Below are positions 20,701-30,254 of a DNA stretch of 64,000 nt, one piece after another (the first letter of the stretch is position 1; every line of letters starts with the position of its first letter). Source of the DNA: Pyropia yezoensis (Eukaryota; Rhodophyta; Bangiophyceae; Bangiales; Bangiaceae); assembly GCA_009829735.1 (NCBI GenBank), contig CM020619.1, forward strand, positions 8,732,375 through 8,796,374, read 5' to 3'. The translations under genes and the position numbers were made by a program. Below the pieces are notes generated by a model. It had not been told where the DNA came from, did no database searches, and saw only the letters and a list, made by a program, of their open reading frames with translations.

Positions 20701-20897
20701 CCCATCCGTTGCTCACAAGTGGCCGTGGCGGCCGTGTGAGCCTCTGCGGCAGCAGCCGCCCAGCGCGAGGGAGAAGACGTGAGAGAACTTGAGGACGGCG
20801 CCCGCCAGGTAGGGGCGCACTCATACCAGCGGCCGCCGGTGAAGTCTGCGTCTTCAAACACCTCTCCGGGGATGGCACAGAGAAGAACGTCGGCCAT
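17742..20897 (-). CDS. CCAAT-binding-factor family ribosome-assembly protein (CEBPZ / Noc1 / Mak21)
   Basis: A 1051-aa protein, about the length of human CEBPZ and yeast Mak21, with ATG at 20897. Near the N-terminus GGRWYECAP matches the conserved WYE element. Residues of about 180-420 form the alpha-helical CBF/HEAT region with HARSFRAATHALALL-type helices continuing after it. The hallmark YDPKKRSPEFSGAESSALWE followed by HPSVRRFAVDLLQG and a DFTVSAFLERFVGKKPK segment lies at about 719-800. The acidic tail and the very basic RRGGGKKMRRR end are typical. In the family this nucleolar protein acts with Noc2 in early 60S ribosome assembly. An unusual feature is a Gly/Arg (RGG) block of about 30 residues near 565-595. 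It is a single exon, convergent with the gene on its 3' side and divergent from the translocase gene. Confidence 0.92.
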   Translation of the reverse strand: MADVLLCAIPGEVFEDADFTGGRWYECAPTWRAPSSSSLTSSPSRWAAAAAEAHTAATATCEQRMGAVAGSHRARRQLLEAAVSGGTARDRIAARALRIQQSPVHRLDDIRALVTAASKVHSSHSSMTTALDAAADLFVHDLLPPDRRLRLFQALQFGPVPGSAAGQDAGAGGKVAITKRHLAYAHFEGELKGIYAQLVSSLSVASHATVAHTRKHAIHITLQLLMSRPEAEASLLAVLINKLGDPERLVAAAASHALARLMGAHEAMAPVVASELERMVRRPGLSTRAQYYAVLLLGNTRFVRERDVELSRSLVTLYMELFADCLARDAVDRSAGRLLTPQENAAAAKKKQRLKRIRHRKAAAAAERGDAADGRASSLSTAPPTEERKESRLMGALLAATNRAFPYTSGRGAPAPFSLFAPQLDALFTVAHARSFRAATHALALLRVVTSTSRATAVRYYRALYAQVGSEALLAARPRVQARFLGVVLVTMRNDTDSARVAAFAKRLLIMAVHAPAHLAAASLLVISSAASGEDTSSVVEGPVVPGGREDRGSAGCRGGRGGRGGRGGRGGGRGGRGGRGGRGGGGGRGAYGGDRASFQATKVSALIRSMVVLPEEHAAVDGDGGVDEVYVDADRGVDADGVALKAASAGASVDDSDSDGVEVYRDADRDDTNEADRAASARRSASRVSGDATIMALPGLGGDAEAGPGSQLPSSSAPYDPKKRSPEFSGAESSALWELTVLSSHAHPSVRRFAVDLLQGKATSQPAYGGDALTDFTVSAFLERFVGKKPKAAHAAALGRRQADAAAHAASRPRVGTEEFAVMMAAGKGREDDAFFAPVVRPVNPTGDGEAGDGSLHNAAGVDEDEDLDAAFDDVLRREMRNKYGAAVANGGFGNEEDAESDSQDESNDEAAEAAAFREAFGTGDDSGSDDPSDTDGQPSGTWGGGSDDNEDDLEMDFGDEGSDDDGGGATAGASRKKAPMSAFAPAEEYVDAVARATVDARNTLVADAPDQTRRGHERSRGGGRGAKTTPKRRGAPAGRRGGGKKMRRR

Positions 20898-21816
20898 GAT
20901 GGCCGGCCAGCTGACAACGCCAGCTGAGGCGGAAGAGTAACAGGCAACCGTGCGTTGGTACCGCGTCCTCTGGACACCGAGGGTATCGGCTCGCCTGGTG
21001 GCAAAGACGACGACGAAACCAAACTCGCTTCAACTGGATCCCAATATACATGCAAGTACATCATCAGTCTAATTCTGGTGGAGACACTTGCGTTCCAGCT
21101 TGGTCGAGATGTGGAACTATTTACAAATCTTGTCAGTTCCCTTGACAGCTCCAATGAGAGTCTTCCATTGCACCTGTATTCCCGAGCACCTAAGGGCCCA
21201 TTGAGATACCAGCAGAGTATACTCAATAGCGATTGGTCAAGCGGCGGGCAGGATCTTCTTCCACTCGTGCCTTCGCCGACGTTAACGACGTCGAGGGTCC
21301 GGTGTGTCGTGTGTCCAGATCCGTAAGGCTACTTTTTGACCATATATCAATTTTCGCAGAGTACCTTTTCAGCCGACCCCGCTGGAGACACCGAAAACAG
21401 CGCCGCCACCTCGAGAGAACGCCGTCGGCGGCGTCGGCGTCGGCCGTGTCACACCGGCGGGGGGGCTCAAAAAGGCGCACATTGAGCCCATCAGAGCGGG
21501 CAAGAGCTTCCAGCCTGAGCCCTGACGACTTCAGGGGGGGGTGTGACCTGAGCGGGTCTCTGCGCGCACACCCGCCCGCCGCAGTGTCCGATCTCGGAGG
21601 ACGCCGTCGCCGTGTATGAGAGAGCGGCCGGTCGGTACCCGGCAACGTCGCCGCCCGCTCACCGCAACCGTCCCGTCCGGTGTACAACAGAGACACTCCC
21701 TTCATACGCTCCCCATCAACCCCTTGCCCACCTACCCAGCCCTCTCTCCTCAACGTACCCACCCTACTCCCAAGTAGTGTCGCTCCCCTCCCCGTGTGCC
21801 TGACCCCCTGCCTGCC
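20898..21816. promoter_or_regulatory. Divergent promoter region of CEBPZ and ATP/ADP translocase
   Basis: A 919-bp gene-free stretch between the ATG of CEBPZ (minus) and the ATG of the translocase (plus). It is less GC-rich than the genes at 21050-21240. The last 150 bp is C/T-rich and looks like a leader. No clear TATA box can be assigned. Confidence 0.45.
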
Positions 21817-24061
21817 ATGATGGTGTTTCCTAGTGGCAGCCGCCCTGCGGCTGCCTTTGTTGCGTCACCGACGGCTGGCCTGAAGGCACAGCGCAGTGCT
21901 TTTGCGGGTACTTCGGTGGCCGGCACTTGCAGGCCACGTGTCGCGTCGGTAGCGGATCGTCGGGTGCGGGTAACGGCTGCCGCGGCGGGCCCCGCCGCCT
22001 CTGGTCGCGTGCATGTCGTACAGCCAGCTGCGGATGTATCTCACCTGGTTGGTGGCGACAAGACCCTGACCCGCGGCGTGGAGCAGGCACCGGCGACTGT
22101 GGGGACGCCCGCGCTGCCACTTCCGGGCGGTGGCTATGGCATTGGCGCCGTGTTCATGGCGCTGGCCGGGGCCGCCGCGCTTTTTAACCGAAAGCCCAAG
22201 AAGGAGGCCAGCAGCGACGGGGTGACGGAGCCCGAGGTGGTGACCTCGATGGCGGCCAGTGCCAATGGCGCAGCGGCTGCGGGGGCGCCGAATCGGTCCA
22301 TTGGGCAGAAGCTGAAGGACATGATCCCGACGCCGCAGGAGCGGAAAAAGCTGGGGCCGCTTGCACTCATGTTTTTTGTTATCCTCTTCAACTACGTACG
22401 TATTCAAGTGGGAGGGCGGCGGATATTAGGGCGCGCGCACGGGTGTGGGGCGAGCCTTGGCTGGCAGGTGCTGCCGCCAACAGTAGGCTAATGCCTGGTG
22501 GGTTCGCGTTTGAATGGTGCTCGCCTGGTCACGCGCACTTACTGACTTTCTTCTTTTTGGTGTCGAGACTTGTGTTTGTCCTTCTAATTGGCGTCTCCGC
22601 GCCTCACAGACGATCCTTCGTGACACCAAGGACGTGCTGGTCGTGACGGCGGCGGGCGCGGAGGTCATCCCCTTTCTCAAGACGTACTGCAATCTCCCTG
22701 GTGCCGTCCTGTTTACCGTCCTCTACTCCAAGCTGAACAACTCCCTTACCCGTGAGCAGGTGTTTTACGTCTGCATCATCCCCTTCATCCTCTTCTTTTT
22801 GGCGTTCGGGTTTATCATCTACCCGAACACGGCGGCACTGCACCCGGTCGTCTGGTCTGCGTGGGCGGCCACCAAGCTGCCTGCCTCGTTTGCTCCGCTA
22901 CTGTCCATCGTCCGCAACTGGACGTTTGCGCTCTTCTACACCCTAGCCGAATTGTGGGGCTCGGTTGTGGTGTCGGTGCTCTTCTGGGGCTTTGCGAATG
23001 AAGTCACCACTGTCGACGAAGCCAAGAAGTACTATCCTCTCTTTGGGCTCGGTGCCAACGTAGCCCTTGTCTTCTCTGGGCAGTACGTGAGGTACGTATC
23101 AGACATTCGTGCCAAGCTTCCACCTGGTGTGGATGGCTGGGCAGTATCTCTCAAGTACCTGATGGCCATGATTGCCGCCGGCGGTGCTGTCATCATGGGG
23201 TGCTTCTACTACATGCAGCGGAAGATCATCCCCGACCCGACGCTGTTTGAGCCTCGCAAGTCCAAGGGCCAGTCGAAGAAGAAGAAGACGCAAATGACGC
23301 TGGGCCAGTCTTTCAAGTTCCTGGCTTCTAGCCCCTACATCCGCAATATGGCGCTGCTTGTGATTGCCTACGGGTCCGCCATCAACATCGTGGAGGTGTC
23401 TTTCAAGTCTCATCTGAAGACCGCATTCCCCGACCCCAACGCCTACTCTGCCTTTATGGGCAACTTCTCGTCTGTGACGGGCGTGGTGACGTTGGTGATG
23501 ATGCTCGTTGGTCGGTGGGTGTTCCGCAACTTCGGATGGGGCGTGGCTGCGGCGATCACGCCCGTTGTTCTGGGCATAACGGGCATCGGCTTCTTTGCCC
23601 TGACCCTGTTTGCTGGCCAGGCTGCTCCCATCATCGCCCTGGCCGGTACCACCCCCCTGATGGCGGCCGTGTTTATTGGTGCGGCTCAAGTCATCATGTC
23701 GAAGGCTTGCAAGTACTCGTGCTTCGACCCCAGCAAGGAGATGTTGTACATTTCGCTCGATGAGACGAGCCGGAACGAGGGCAAGGCGGCAATTGACGTC
23801 ATTGGCAACCCGCTGGGCAAGTCAGGTGGCTCGTTTATCCAGCAGGTGCTCATCTTCGGGACGGGCAGTCTGGCGGCGTCAACCCCGTACTTGGCTGTCA
23901 TTTTGGTTGGTATCATTGGCATGTGGCTGGTGGCGGCCAAGTCGCTGGACAAGCAGTTCTCTGCGTTCATGTTGAAGGAGACGGCCGCTGCGCGGGAGAA
24001 GATGAAGGCTACCAAGCAGGTGGAGGAGCCGCCGGCCACAGCCGCTGCGGGCTCATCGTAA
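21817..24061 (+). CDS. Plastid ATP/ADP translocase (NTT, TLC family), two exons
   Basis: Exons 21817-22395 and 22610-24061 join to a 676-aa protein. The splice gives FFVILFNY followed by TILRDTKDVLVVTA, the invariant N-terminal motif of the TLC (plastid and Chlamydia/Rickettsia-type) nucleotide transporters. Later landmarks are GAEVIPFLKTYCNLP, the FANEVTTVDEAKKYYPLFGLGAN region and SSVTGVVTLVMMLVGRW, with about 11-12 hydrophobic segments in all. The first 140 or so residues are Ala/Ser/Arg-rich, consistent with a plastid transit peptide, and precede an extra hydrophobic stretch (GIGAVFMALAGAAALF). The protein exchanges cytosolic ATP for stromal ADP across the inner envelope. The C-terminal tail is Ala/Lys-rich. 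Two ATGs lie in tandem at 21817 and 21820. Confidence 0.93.
22396..22609 (+). other. Intron (214 bp) in the ATP/ADP translocase gene
   Basis: Donor GTACGT at 22396 and acceptor CCTCACAG ending at 22609. The junction rebuilds the conserved NYTILRDTKD motif without gap, so the boundaries are well supported. Confidence 0.9.
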
Positions 24062-24880
24062 TGTGTCTACTGTGGTCGACCGGGTCTCGTCTTAGGTTCA
24101 GAGCGTGCGTGCCCTGGTCTGCTGCCGCGGTTTTTGTCTGTTTCTGTGTTGGCTCGACAGCGGGTTTCGTCTTGCCATTTTTTCTGGTGCGGAGGGTTTA
24201 GTCGCAAGAGAGCGTTGTACTTTTCATGTTCGTGAACGGAGGTGCCGTAGGGAGATAGACGGTGCCTGTGCTGTCCCGGACCGGCGCTTGGGGCCGGTCA
24301 GCGTGGTTCACTTGCTGCCCCGGTCCGCTTAGTGGAAGAAGTCCACTGGCGATTCATGCCCACCTCATCTGCCAAGCGCACTCGATGCACGTTCGCTCAC
24401 ACCCATGAGGTTCGTGTGCCCCTGTCAATTGCGCGGCCAACGGCATTGTCAATACCACTTGTCACTGTAGTCACCGGGCGCTCCCTCCCCCAATACTGTA
24501 CCCCGGGTGGTAGTGGCAGCACAGCCGCAACTCTCAAGGCCGAAACCCGCTCGGCACGTCGGCCCTGTTAAGGGCAGCCGGGCCGCCCCCTGTTCCGCTC
24601 GTCTCGTGACATCCTCCTCATGCGACAGCCGCCAGTTTCCAAGCCCCCAGACACGCACCCGGGAAAGTGGGTGGGGCCCACCAGGCACGCCAGACTGCGC
24701 GTTGCGACGACCAACACCGCTCTTGATGCTGGTCTCGCAAAAGACCGCCGCATCGACCGGCCCTGCCGTCGCCAGCGACTCAGCCCACTCTAGCTAGACC
24801 AGTCAACCGCAGCCCCACTCGGCGCCCAGCGAGACACACCGACTCACAACGCAAAGCATCCCCATATCGCGCCGCGACTG
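24062..24880. other. Intergenic, convergent 3' ends, no gene seen
   Basis: This lies between the stops of the translocase (plus) and the carrier gene (minus). The first 250 bp is T/G-rich and fits a 3' untranslated region. No frame shows coding bias or a recognisable domain. Confidence 0.5.
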
Positions 24881-26182
24881 TCAGCGCCCCCTCCTCAGCG
24901 CGGAAACTCGCGTACCTGTTGGCGAGGTGTCCCCCCCCACTTCCGCCACCACCCCCTCTGGCACCAGAAGCCGCTTGAACGCCTCGTAGGTACCAAAGCC
25001 CATGGCCGTAAAGAGCGCCGACCACACCATCCGTGGCTGAACACCCGCAAACAAGCCGCCAACACCACCCTCCGCCACCACCGACCGCGCCACGGCCCAA
25101 GCGCCCCGGCCGTCGCCGCCGAGCACGGCAAAGCGGGTCTTTACAACGTCCAAGGGGGTCGTCAACCCCGACGCGGCCGCACCCGCCACGGCTCCGCATA
25201 TCACGTGGTCGAGGCCGCTCCAGCGCAGGCGCGACCGGACGGTCGCCTCCCCCGGCCCCACAACCGCAGCGGCATCGGCTGCAGCGGTAGCCTTTCGGCG
25301 GCGGAGGGCCACCTTGGCTTCCTCGTACAGACTGAACTTCAGCACCGCCGACGGGATGTTGCGAGCGAGCGTCACACCATACCCCCGGTAGAGCGCGCGC
25401 ACCCCGCCCCCAGCCACGAGGCTCGCCACCGCCGCGGGCACAGACGGGGAGAGCCCGGTCTGCAGGCGTTGCTTGATCACCTCCTTTGGCACAAACAGCA
25501 CAGACGATGCAACGTTGCCAGCAGCAGCGGAGAGGCAGTTGAGGGCCAGCCGCCGGGTGGGCGCGCCAGGCTCTGAAGGGCGGAGGAAGCGCGCGTGGAG
25601 TGCCCGCTTTGCCGCCTCGTACATCCCAAAATAGAGGGCCGAGGACGGCGCGGCGCCAAGCGCGGCGGGCACCACCCCGCGGTACAAGGCGGGCAGCACG
25701 GCCAGCAGGGCTGGCGGCGGAGGGCGACCGCCACCCCCAGTCCGGGCAGCCGCACCAGCCGCCGCCGCCGCTGCCGCCCCCGCCGATGCGGCGGATGCGC
25801 CGCCGACGCCGGCGGCAGCACCACCGCCTGGCCCCCGGGCGCGAGCCAGGAGGACGCCCAGGGCGGAGCGCAGCGTCGCAGACCGGAGCGCGGGATCCGC
25901 CTGCCGCACCGTCTTGAGCGTGTCTAGCGGGTGGAGGGCCGTGTGGACGGCGGCGCCCGACAGGCCGCCGGCCAGCGCAAGCCGCATGCCGGCGGGGACC
26001 CCCAGCATGGCTGCCCGAAGGGTACCACTAAGGGGGGAGGTGGGGGCGGCCGCAGACGCGGGAGGGGGTGACGGCGCGCCCGCCAGGGTCACACCCGACG
26101 AAGATGCCGCCGCCGTCGGGTATCGTGGGGGGTGCATGACTGGCCGTCGCGGCCGCCGCTGCCGGACGCCCCGGAACGCCAT
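24881..26182 (-). CDS. Mitochondrial carrier family protein, SAM-carrier-like
   Basis: A 433-aa protein from the ATG at 26182; the longer open frame upstream starts with TTG and would add a hydrophobic leader. Three mitochondrial-carrier repeats are visible by their signature ends: HPLDTLKTVRQ (about residue 85), VPKEVIKQRLQ (about 232) and TPLDVVKTRF (about 340). The P-x-E-V-x-K-Q-R form of the second signature and the GLFAGVQPRMVWSALFTAMGFGTYE end fit the S-adenosylmethionine carriers (SLC25A26/SAMC), which bring SAM into mitochondria or plastids and export S-adenosylhomocysteine. The Arg-rich N-terminus could be a targeting sequence. The matrix loop after the first signature is expanded by an Ala/Gly-rich insert of about 50 residues. 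Family membership is firm; substrate is inferred. Confidence 0.85.
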   Translation of the reverse strand: MAFRGVRQRRPRRPVMHPPRYPTAAASSSGVTLAGAPSPPPASAAAPTSPLSGTLRAAMLGVPAGMRLALAGGLSGAAVHTALHPLDTLKTVRQADPALRSATLRSALGVLLARARGPGGGAAAGVGGASAASAGAAAAAAAGAAARTGGGGRPPPPALLAVLPALYRGVVPAALGAAPSSALYFGMYEAAKRALHARFLRPSEPGAPTRRLALNCLSAAAGNVASSVLFVPKEVIKQRLQTGLSPSVPAAVASLVAGGGVRALYRGYGVTLARNIPSAVLKFSLYEEAKVALRRRKATAAADAAAVVGPGEATVRSRLRWSGLDHVICGAVAGAAASGLTTPLDVVKTRFAVLGGDGRGAWAVARSVVAEGGVGGLFAGVQPRMVWSALFTAMGFGTYEAFKRLLVPEGVVAEVGGDTSPTGTRVSALRRGR

Positions 26183-28346
26183 GCTTGGCGCGAGGGTGAA
26201 GACAGTGAAGGCGGTGAAGGTTGGGGCGAGCCCTAAGAAGAGGATGAACGAGAACAACGAGAGAGGGATAGAGAGGCTGGTGAGATACAGAGTCCGCCAG
26301 GACAGGCGATGTACAGTTCTGTAGATACGGACCTGGGCCAACGATACGTTCCGTCGCTATGAGAAAAGAGCGCTCAAACACTACTAGGTACCTATGTATT
26401 TGTTGGGGGGGGATCCGCGGCTCAAACGGAGGTGCGGAGAGCTCGAGGTGGCATGCCCCTCCAAAGAAACTCGGCATTCGTCCTGAATTTGGTCGGGAAC
26501 GGAACCGATGAAATCGCCATTGGTAACCTATCTAAAAACATATCCAAGAATCGAACGACGGTTAGCTTGGCTTACCTATCTACCTAGGTAGGTAGATGTC
26601 ATCGTGTCTTGATACCTATCCAGTTAGCGCTCGACAGTGCCTTCAATAAATCATATGCTGTGGGGTTGTCTTGTTTCCTTCGCCTGGTTGTGTTGGTGGT
26701 GCGTCTGCTGGTGGCGGTGTCCTCTTGTGCCTCCCTCGTGGGGATGTGAACAGAGAGGCGTGTGGGGTGCGCGTGAGGCTCCGATACGATTGTACCGTAC
26801 ATACCACGCACACACGCGCCATGATTGATCCCATCAATAGAATCCGACCCGTCCGCAGTGTGTTCAATAATATGCATAAGTGCGCACCCATCCTGTTGGC
26901 GAAGATCAATTTTGGGACATTCAAAACGTCTTACAAATCGTTCTGCTGTTGCCGTCACCGGAGCCGCTGCCGCTACCACTGTCACTGCCAATGCTGTCTT
27001 TGCCACTGAGGCTGCCCCCCAGCAGCATTGTCATTACCGTGGCACACCCGCCACCCCTCCGCGGTAGTTGACGCTGCGCGTGGCGGCGGCGGTGGCAGCA
27101 GGGGTGTCAGCAGCAGCAGCAGCGGCGTGCAGAGGCGGCGGCAGCAGCAAACGACAGCGGCTACTCGCTTGCAGTGGCGCACGCTGCACCTTCATGGCAC
27201 GATGGCATCGGTGAAGTCGCCGACGTGACGGTGGACGCATTGGCGGTGCGGCGCGGCGGCGGCCTGCGGCAAGGCGACCGCTCTGCGCACCGTGCCACCG
27301 CCGCTCCCACGGCTGCTCTGCACAAAGTGCCACCGCCGCGTCCACGGCCGCCGTAGCTGTTTCGTGGCGCACACGGAGGTATCATGGGGGGATTGGGGTG
27401 GCCCACCTGACGCGCAGCCATGCCCCATGGCTCGGAGGGGCACGTTATGTCTGCCTTTTCCTCCACATTGGCGGTCTGCCGTCTCTGCCTCTCTCTCAGC
27501 ACTCTACTTGACGCTCAGCAGGTAGGCCGGGCCGCCCTTGTCTAGACAACCTAACCAGCTTCTGCGTCCACAACTTGGTGGGCTTCGTACCGGGGGGGTC
27601 TCCAATCATGAAGAGTGAGGCAAATGATTGAGAGTGCTTACAGCGTCGATTCTGACCTTGGTTGGGCAAGACATATGTTACTTCATCAGTGACCAGGCCG
27701 TTCTTCCTGGCACATATGGCACATGCTACCCCACTCCATGAGACGAAGCAGACACCGCTCCAGGGCAGCAAGACGCTCAAAAGGTAGCTAGTGCCACCCT
27801 CCTCCCGCTTCTGCACTCGCGTTGCCTGAACGGAAATAATTGGCGCGTCCAGGGGCACTTTCGGCTTGCACTGGGGGGGGGGAGAAGCACCTGAAGAACG
27901 CAATAATAAGGCGCCCATGCTTCCCCACGCCGCTGGCGACGCCACACACTTGCTCCCCAAGCCGACCCCGACACTTGCAGACCTCCCAGGCGCCGCCAGC
28001 CCCAGCAACCCCCTCCTTCTGCTTCACTGCGCCCCCGTCGCTCACCTCCCCTGGTGAGAGTGACACCCCACCCTTCCCCCAGCCGCCGCCCCGTGCCCCT
28101 GCATCCCCGCCACCGTCGCACCGTCCTCTCTGGCACCCTCCCCACCCTCGGTGCTGCCGCCTGCCCCCCCCTTTTCGCCTCCATCCGCTCCACGCAAGGC
28201 TGCTTTCGTACCCCGCACCCCCCGCCCCCCCCCCGCGTCCTTCCGTTCTGCCGCCCTCCAAGCCTGTCTGCTGCTGCGGTCCTCGCTGGCTGCCTGCCCT
28301 CCTCCCCCCCCCCCGCCCCCCCCTCCCCCGTGCCACTTCACTGACA
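26183..28346. other. Intergenic region, no gene supported
   Basis: The first 700 bp is relatively AT-rich and includes a CTACCTAGGTAGGTAG-like palindrome near 26580. The part at 27000-27480 is rich in GCN/GGC repeats, with open frames on both strands but no ATG-led coding candidate. A minus-strand open frame near 27500-27750 contains Cys and His residues of ordinary composition but matches nothing I know. The last 500 bp is C-rich and leads into the transposase gene. Confidence 0.45.
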
Positions 28347-30254
28347 ATGGGGCGCCGTTCTGCTTCCGGGCGCCATTCCCGTTCTTCGGCTCAAGGTGCC
28401 CAAGCCGCTTCGACTCGGAAGTGGGGCCTCTCCGCCGAGAAGGAGGCCTTGCTTCAAGCGTGGCTCCCGCAGTTGCGCTCTGGAGAGATGGCGGTGGTGC
28501 ACGCTGCCAACAACCTTGGCTGCTCACAAGGGCTGGTGGCACGAGCCAAGAACGGAACGAGAGGCGTGCTCTCCAGAGGACGGCCGCCTGTGCTGACGAC
28601 TGAGGAGGAGATGGCTATCGAGAAGCAGATTCTGTATTGGCATGCCAGGGGCGCGCCTTTGCTGGAGGTCGACGTCTGTGCATCGGTGCAGCAGTACATC
28701 AACCACGACGTGGAGGCCAGTCGGAGCGCTGCTGCTCGGGCCGTGTTCAAGGACGGTCGCCCCGGGCGCCAGTGGATGCGCGGCTTCCTCAAGCGGCACC
28801 CCAAGATTGGCAAGGCCACGTCCAGGTCCATGGACGCAGTGCGAGCGGCAGCCACCAACCCAGAGAACCTGGCCCGCATGATGGCTTTGCTCAAGCTGGT
28901 GCGCGAGGAGAAGAAGGTGTCGGCGGCCAACGTCTTCAATGCGGACGAGTGCGGCATCAAGGCGAAGGACCTGCTGGGCTCCCGCAAGAAGCGTCGCCTC
29001 GTCGCGTCTGGCTCATCTGGGGCGAGGGTCGTCGTGCCCAACGTCAGCCAAGGTGCAGACTTCCTCACTCTGCTGCCGGTCATTGCCGCGGACGGCAGCC
29101 AGCTTCCGCCAACTTTCATCGTCAAAGGAACGCCGGGAAACCCCAAACGGAGGCGTCGAATTGGTCAAGGAGACGGGGCTTGGGAGTTTCTCAACGAATT
29201 GGCCCCCCCTGACGCGCCTTTTCTGTACCGCACGCCAGCTGGCATGGACGGTGACACGTGGACGGAGTGGTGCGTCTTCATAGCCGAGCGCGTCTTCTCC
29301 AAGCTGCTACCTGACGAGGCGAAGATTCTCATCATCGACGGGTGCCGCGCCCATATTGGCTACGAGGCCTTGGCGGCGCTCGCGCGCGTTAACGTCGAGG
29401 TGTTCATCCTTGCCGCCAACACCACGCACGCGACACAGCAGCTGGACGTGACCCTCTTCCAGCCGCTCAAGTATGAGGTGCGGGAGGAGCTGGCAAGGGA
29501 GACCACCGAGACGGACATCGTGAACAACAAGCAGGCCACACTGGGCATTTTTGACCTGGTCAAGCGAGTGTCCAGGGCGTATGAAAAGACGTTTACTTCC
29601 TCGCTGATTCGCGTCGCGTTCAAGGAGACGGGCGTCGAGCCGTGGGACCCGAGCAAGCTGGAAAAGCACACCGCCATGAGCGACTCCTCCAAGCGCACGA
29701 GGAAGAGGAAGCACACCCTTGCCCGATTGACGACCAGGATGGCCCCGACGGTGGCTAAGCAGCGGCACAGCCTGCAGTGGGAGAGGGGCACCCTCAGGAC
29801 AACGCAGGCGGTCTTCCTCGACGAGGACAACCGGAAGTGGCTGGCAAAGCAGCAAGCCGAACGGGAGGCTGCGGAGAAGAAGAAACAAGACGGCAAGCGC
29901 CAGCGCGCACACGCGACTGCCAACCGGAAGGAGGAGGCGGTTAAGAAGGCGGCCGAGCGGCAGCAGCGTCTGCTCCTGGCACAGGAGAAAAAAGCCGCCG
30001 GCGCCGCGGCGCTCGAGGTGAGGCGAGCCGCTGCGGAGGCCAAGCGGGCGGCGACGCGGGCGGCCAAGGAGGCGAAGCAGAAGGCGACAGACGAGAGGCG
30101 CCAGACAGCTCGCCCGGCTGGACGGGGGCAGGGCCTCAGCGGACGTGCCGCCGCCGCTCGCACAGCGGCATCTATTGCCGCGACAGCCGCTGCGACGCAC
30201 CCAGTGGCGCGCCCGGCCTCGGCAGCGGCCTCAGCGGCCGGGGCGCAGACGTAG
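28347..30254 (+). CDS. Pogo/Tigger-type DDE transposase (CENP-B-like HTH), open reading frame
   Basis: A 635-aa protein from the ATG at 28347. An N-terminal helix-turn-helix region (about residues 25-75) is followed by a CENP-B-type HTH (WMRGFLKRHP about 145). The DDE_1 catalytic core comes next: FNADECGI with Asp about 200, ILIIDGCRAHIG with Asp about 331, and ATQQLDVTLFQPLK with Asp about 367, all three acidic residues present. The C-terminal 180 residues are a Lys/Ala/Glu-rich coiled-coil-like tail. This is the transposase of a pogo-like Tc1/mariner-superfamily DNA transposon. The frame is uninterrupted, but I could not find terminal inverted repeats in the flanks, so it is either part of an element whose ends have decayed or a host-adopted gene. 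After the TAG the same frame stays open to about 30476 and encodes a basic, Gly-rich stretch. Confidence 0.85.
   Translation: MGRRSASGRHSRSSAQGAQAASTRKWGLSAEKEALLQAWLPQLRSGEMAVVHAANNLGCSQGLVARAKNGTRGVLSRGRPPVLTTEEEMAIEKQILYWHARGAPLLEVDVCASVQQYINHDVEASRSAAARAVFKDGRPGRQWMRGFLKRHPKIGKATSRSMDAVRAAATNPENLARMMALLKLVREEKKVSAANVFNADECGIKAKDLLGSRKKRRLVASGSSGARVVVPNVSQGADFLTLLPVIAADGSQLPPTFIVKGTPGNPKRRRRIGQGDGAWEFLNELAPPDAPFLYRTPAGMDGDTWTEWCVFIAERVFSKLLPDEAKILIIDGCRAHIGYEALAALARVNVEVFILAANTTHATQQLDVTLFQPLKYEVREELARETTETDIVNNKQATLGIFDLVKRVSRAYEKTFTSSLIRVAFKETGVEPWDPSKLEKHTAMSDSSKRTRKRKHTLARLTTRMAPTVAKQRHSLQWERGTLRTTQAVFLDEDNRKWLAKQQAEREAAEKKKQDGKRQRAHATANRKEEAVKKAAERQQRLLLAQEKKAAGAAALEVRRAAAEAKRAATRAAKEAKQKATDERRQTARPAGRGQGLSGRAAAARTAASIAATAAATHPVARPASAAASAAGAQT

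Noticed and set aside
26530-26600. Possible tRNA (AAGAATCGAACGACGG looks like a T-arm)
   Set aside because: No matching acceptor stem, D-arm or anticodon arm could be laid out at tRNA spacing on either strand.
26599-27006. 135-codon minus-strand frame with a signal-peptide-like start
   Set aside because: It starts with GTG, the hydrophobic beginning is produced by a GCC/GTC simple repeat, and no family match is apparent.
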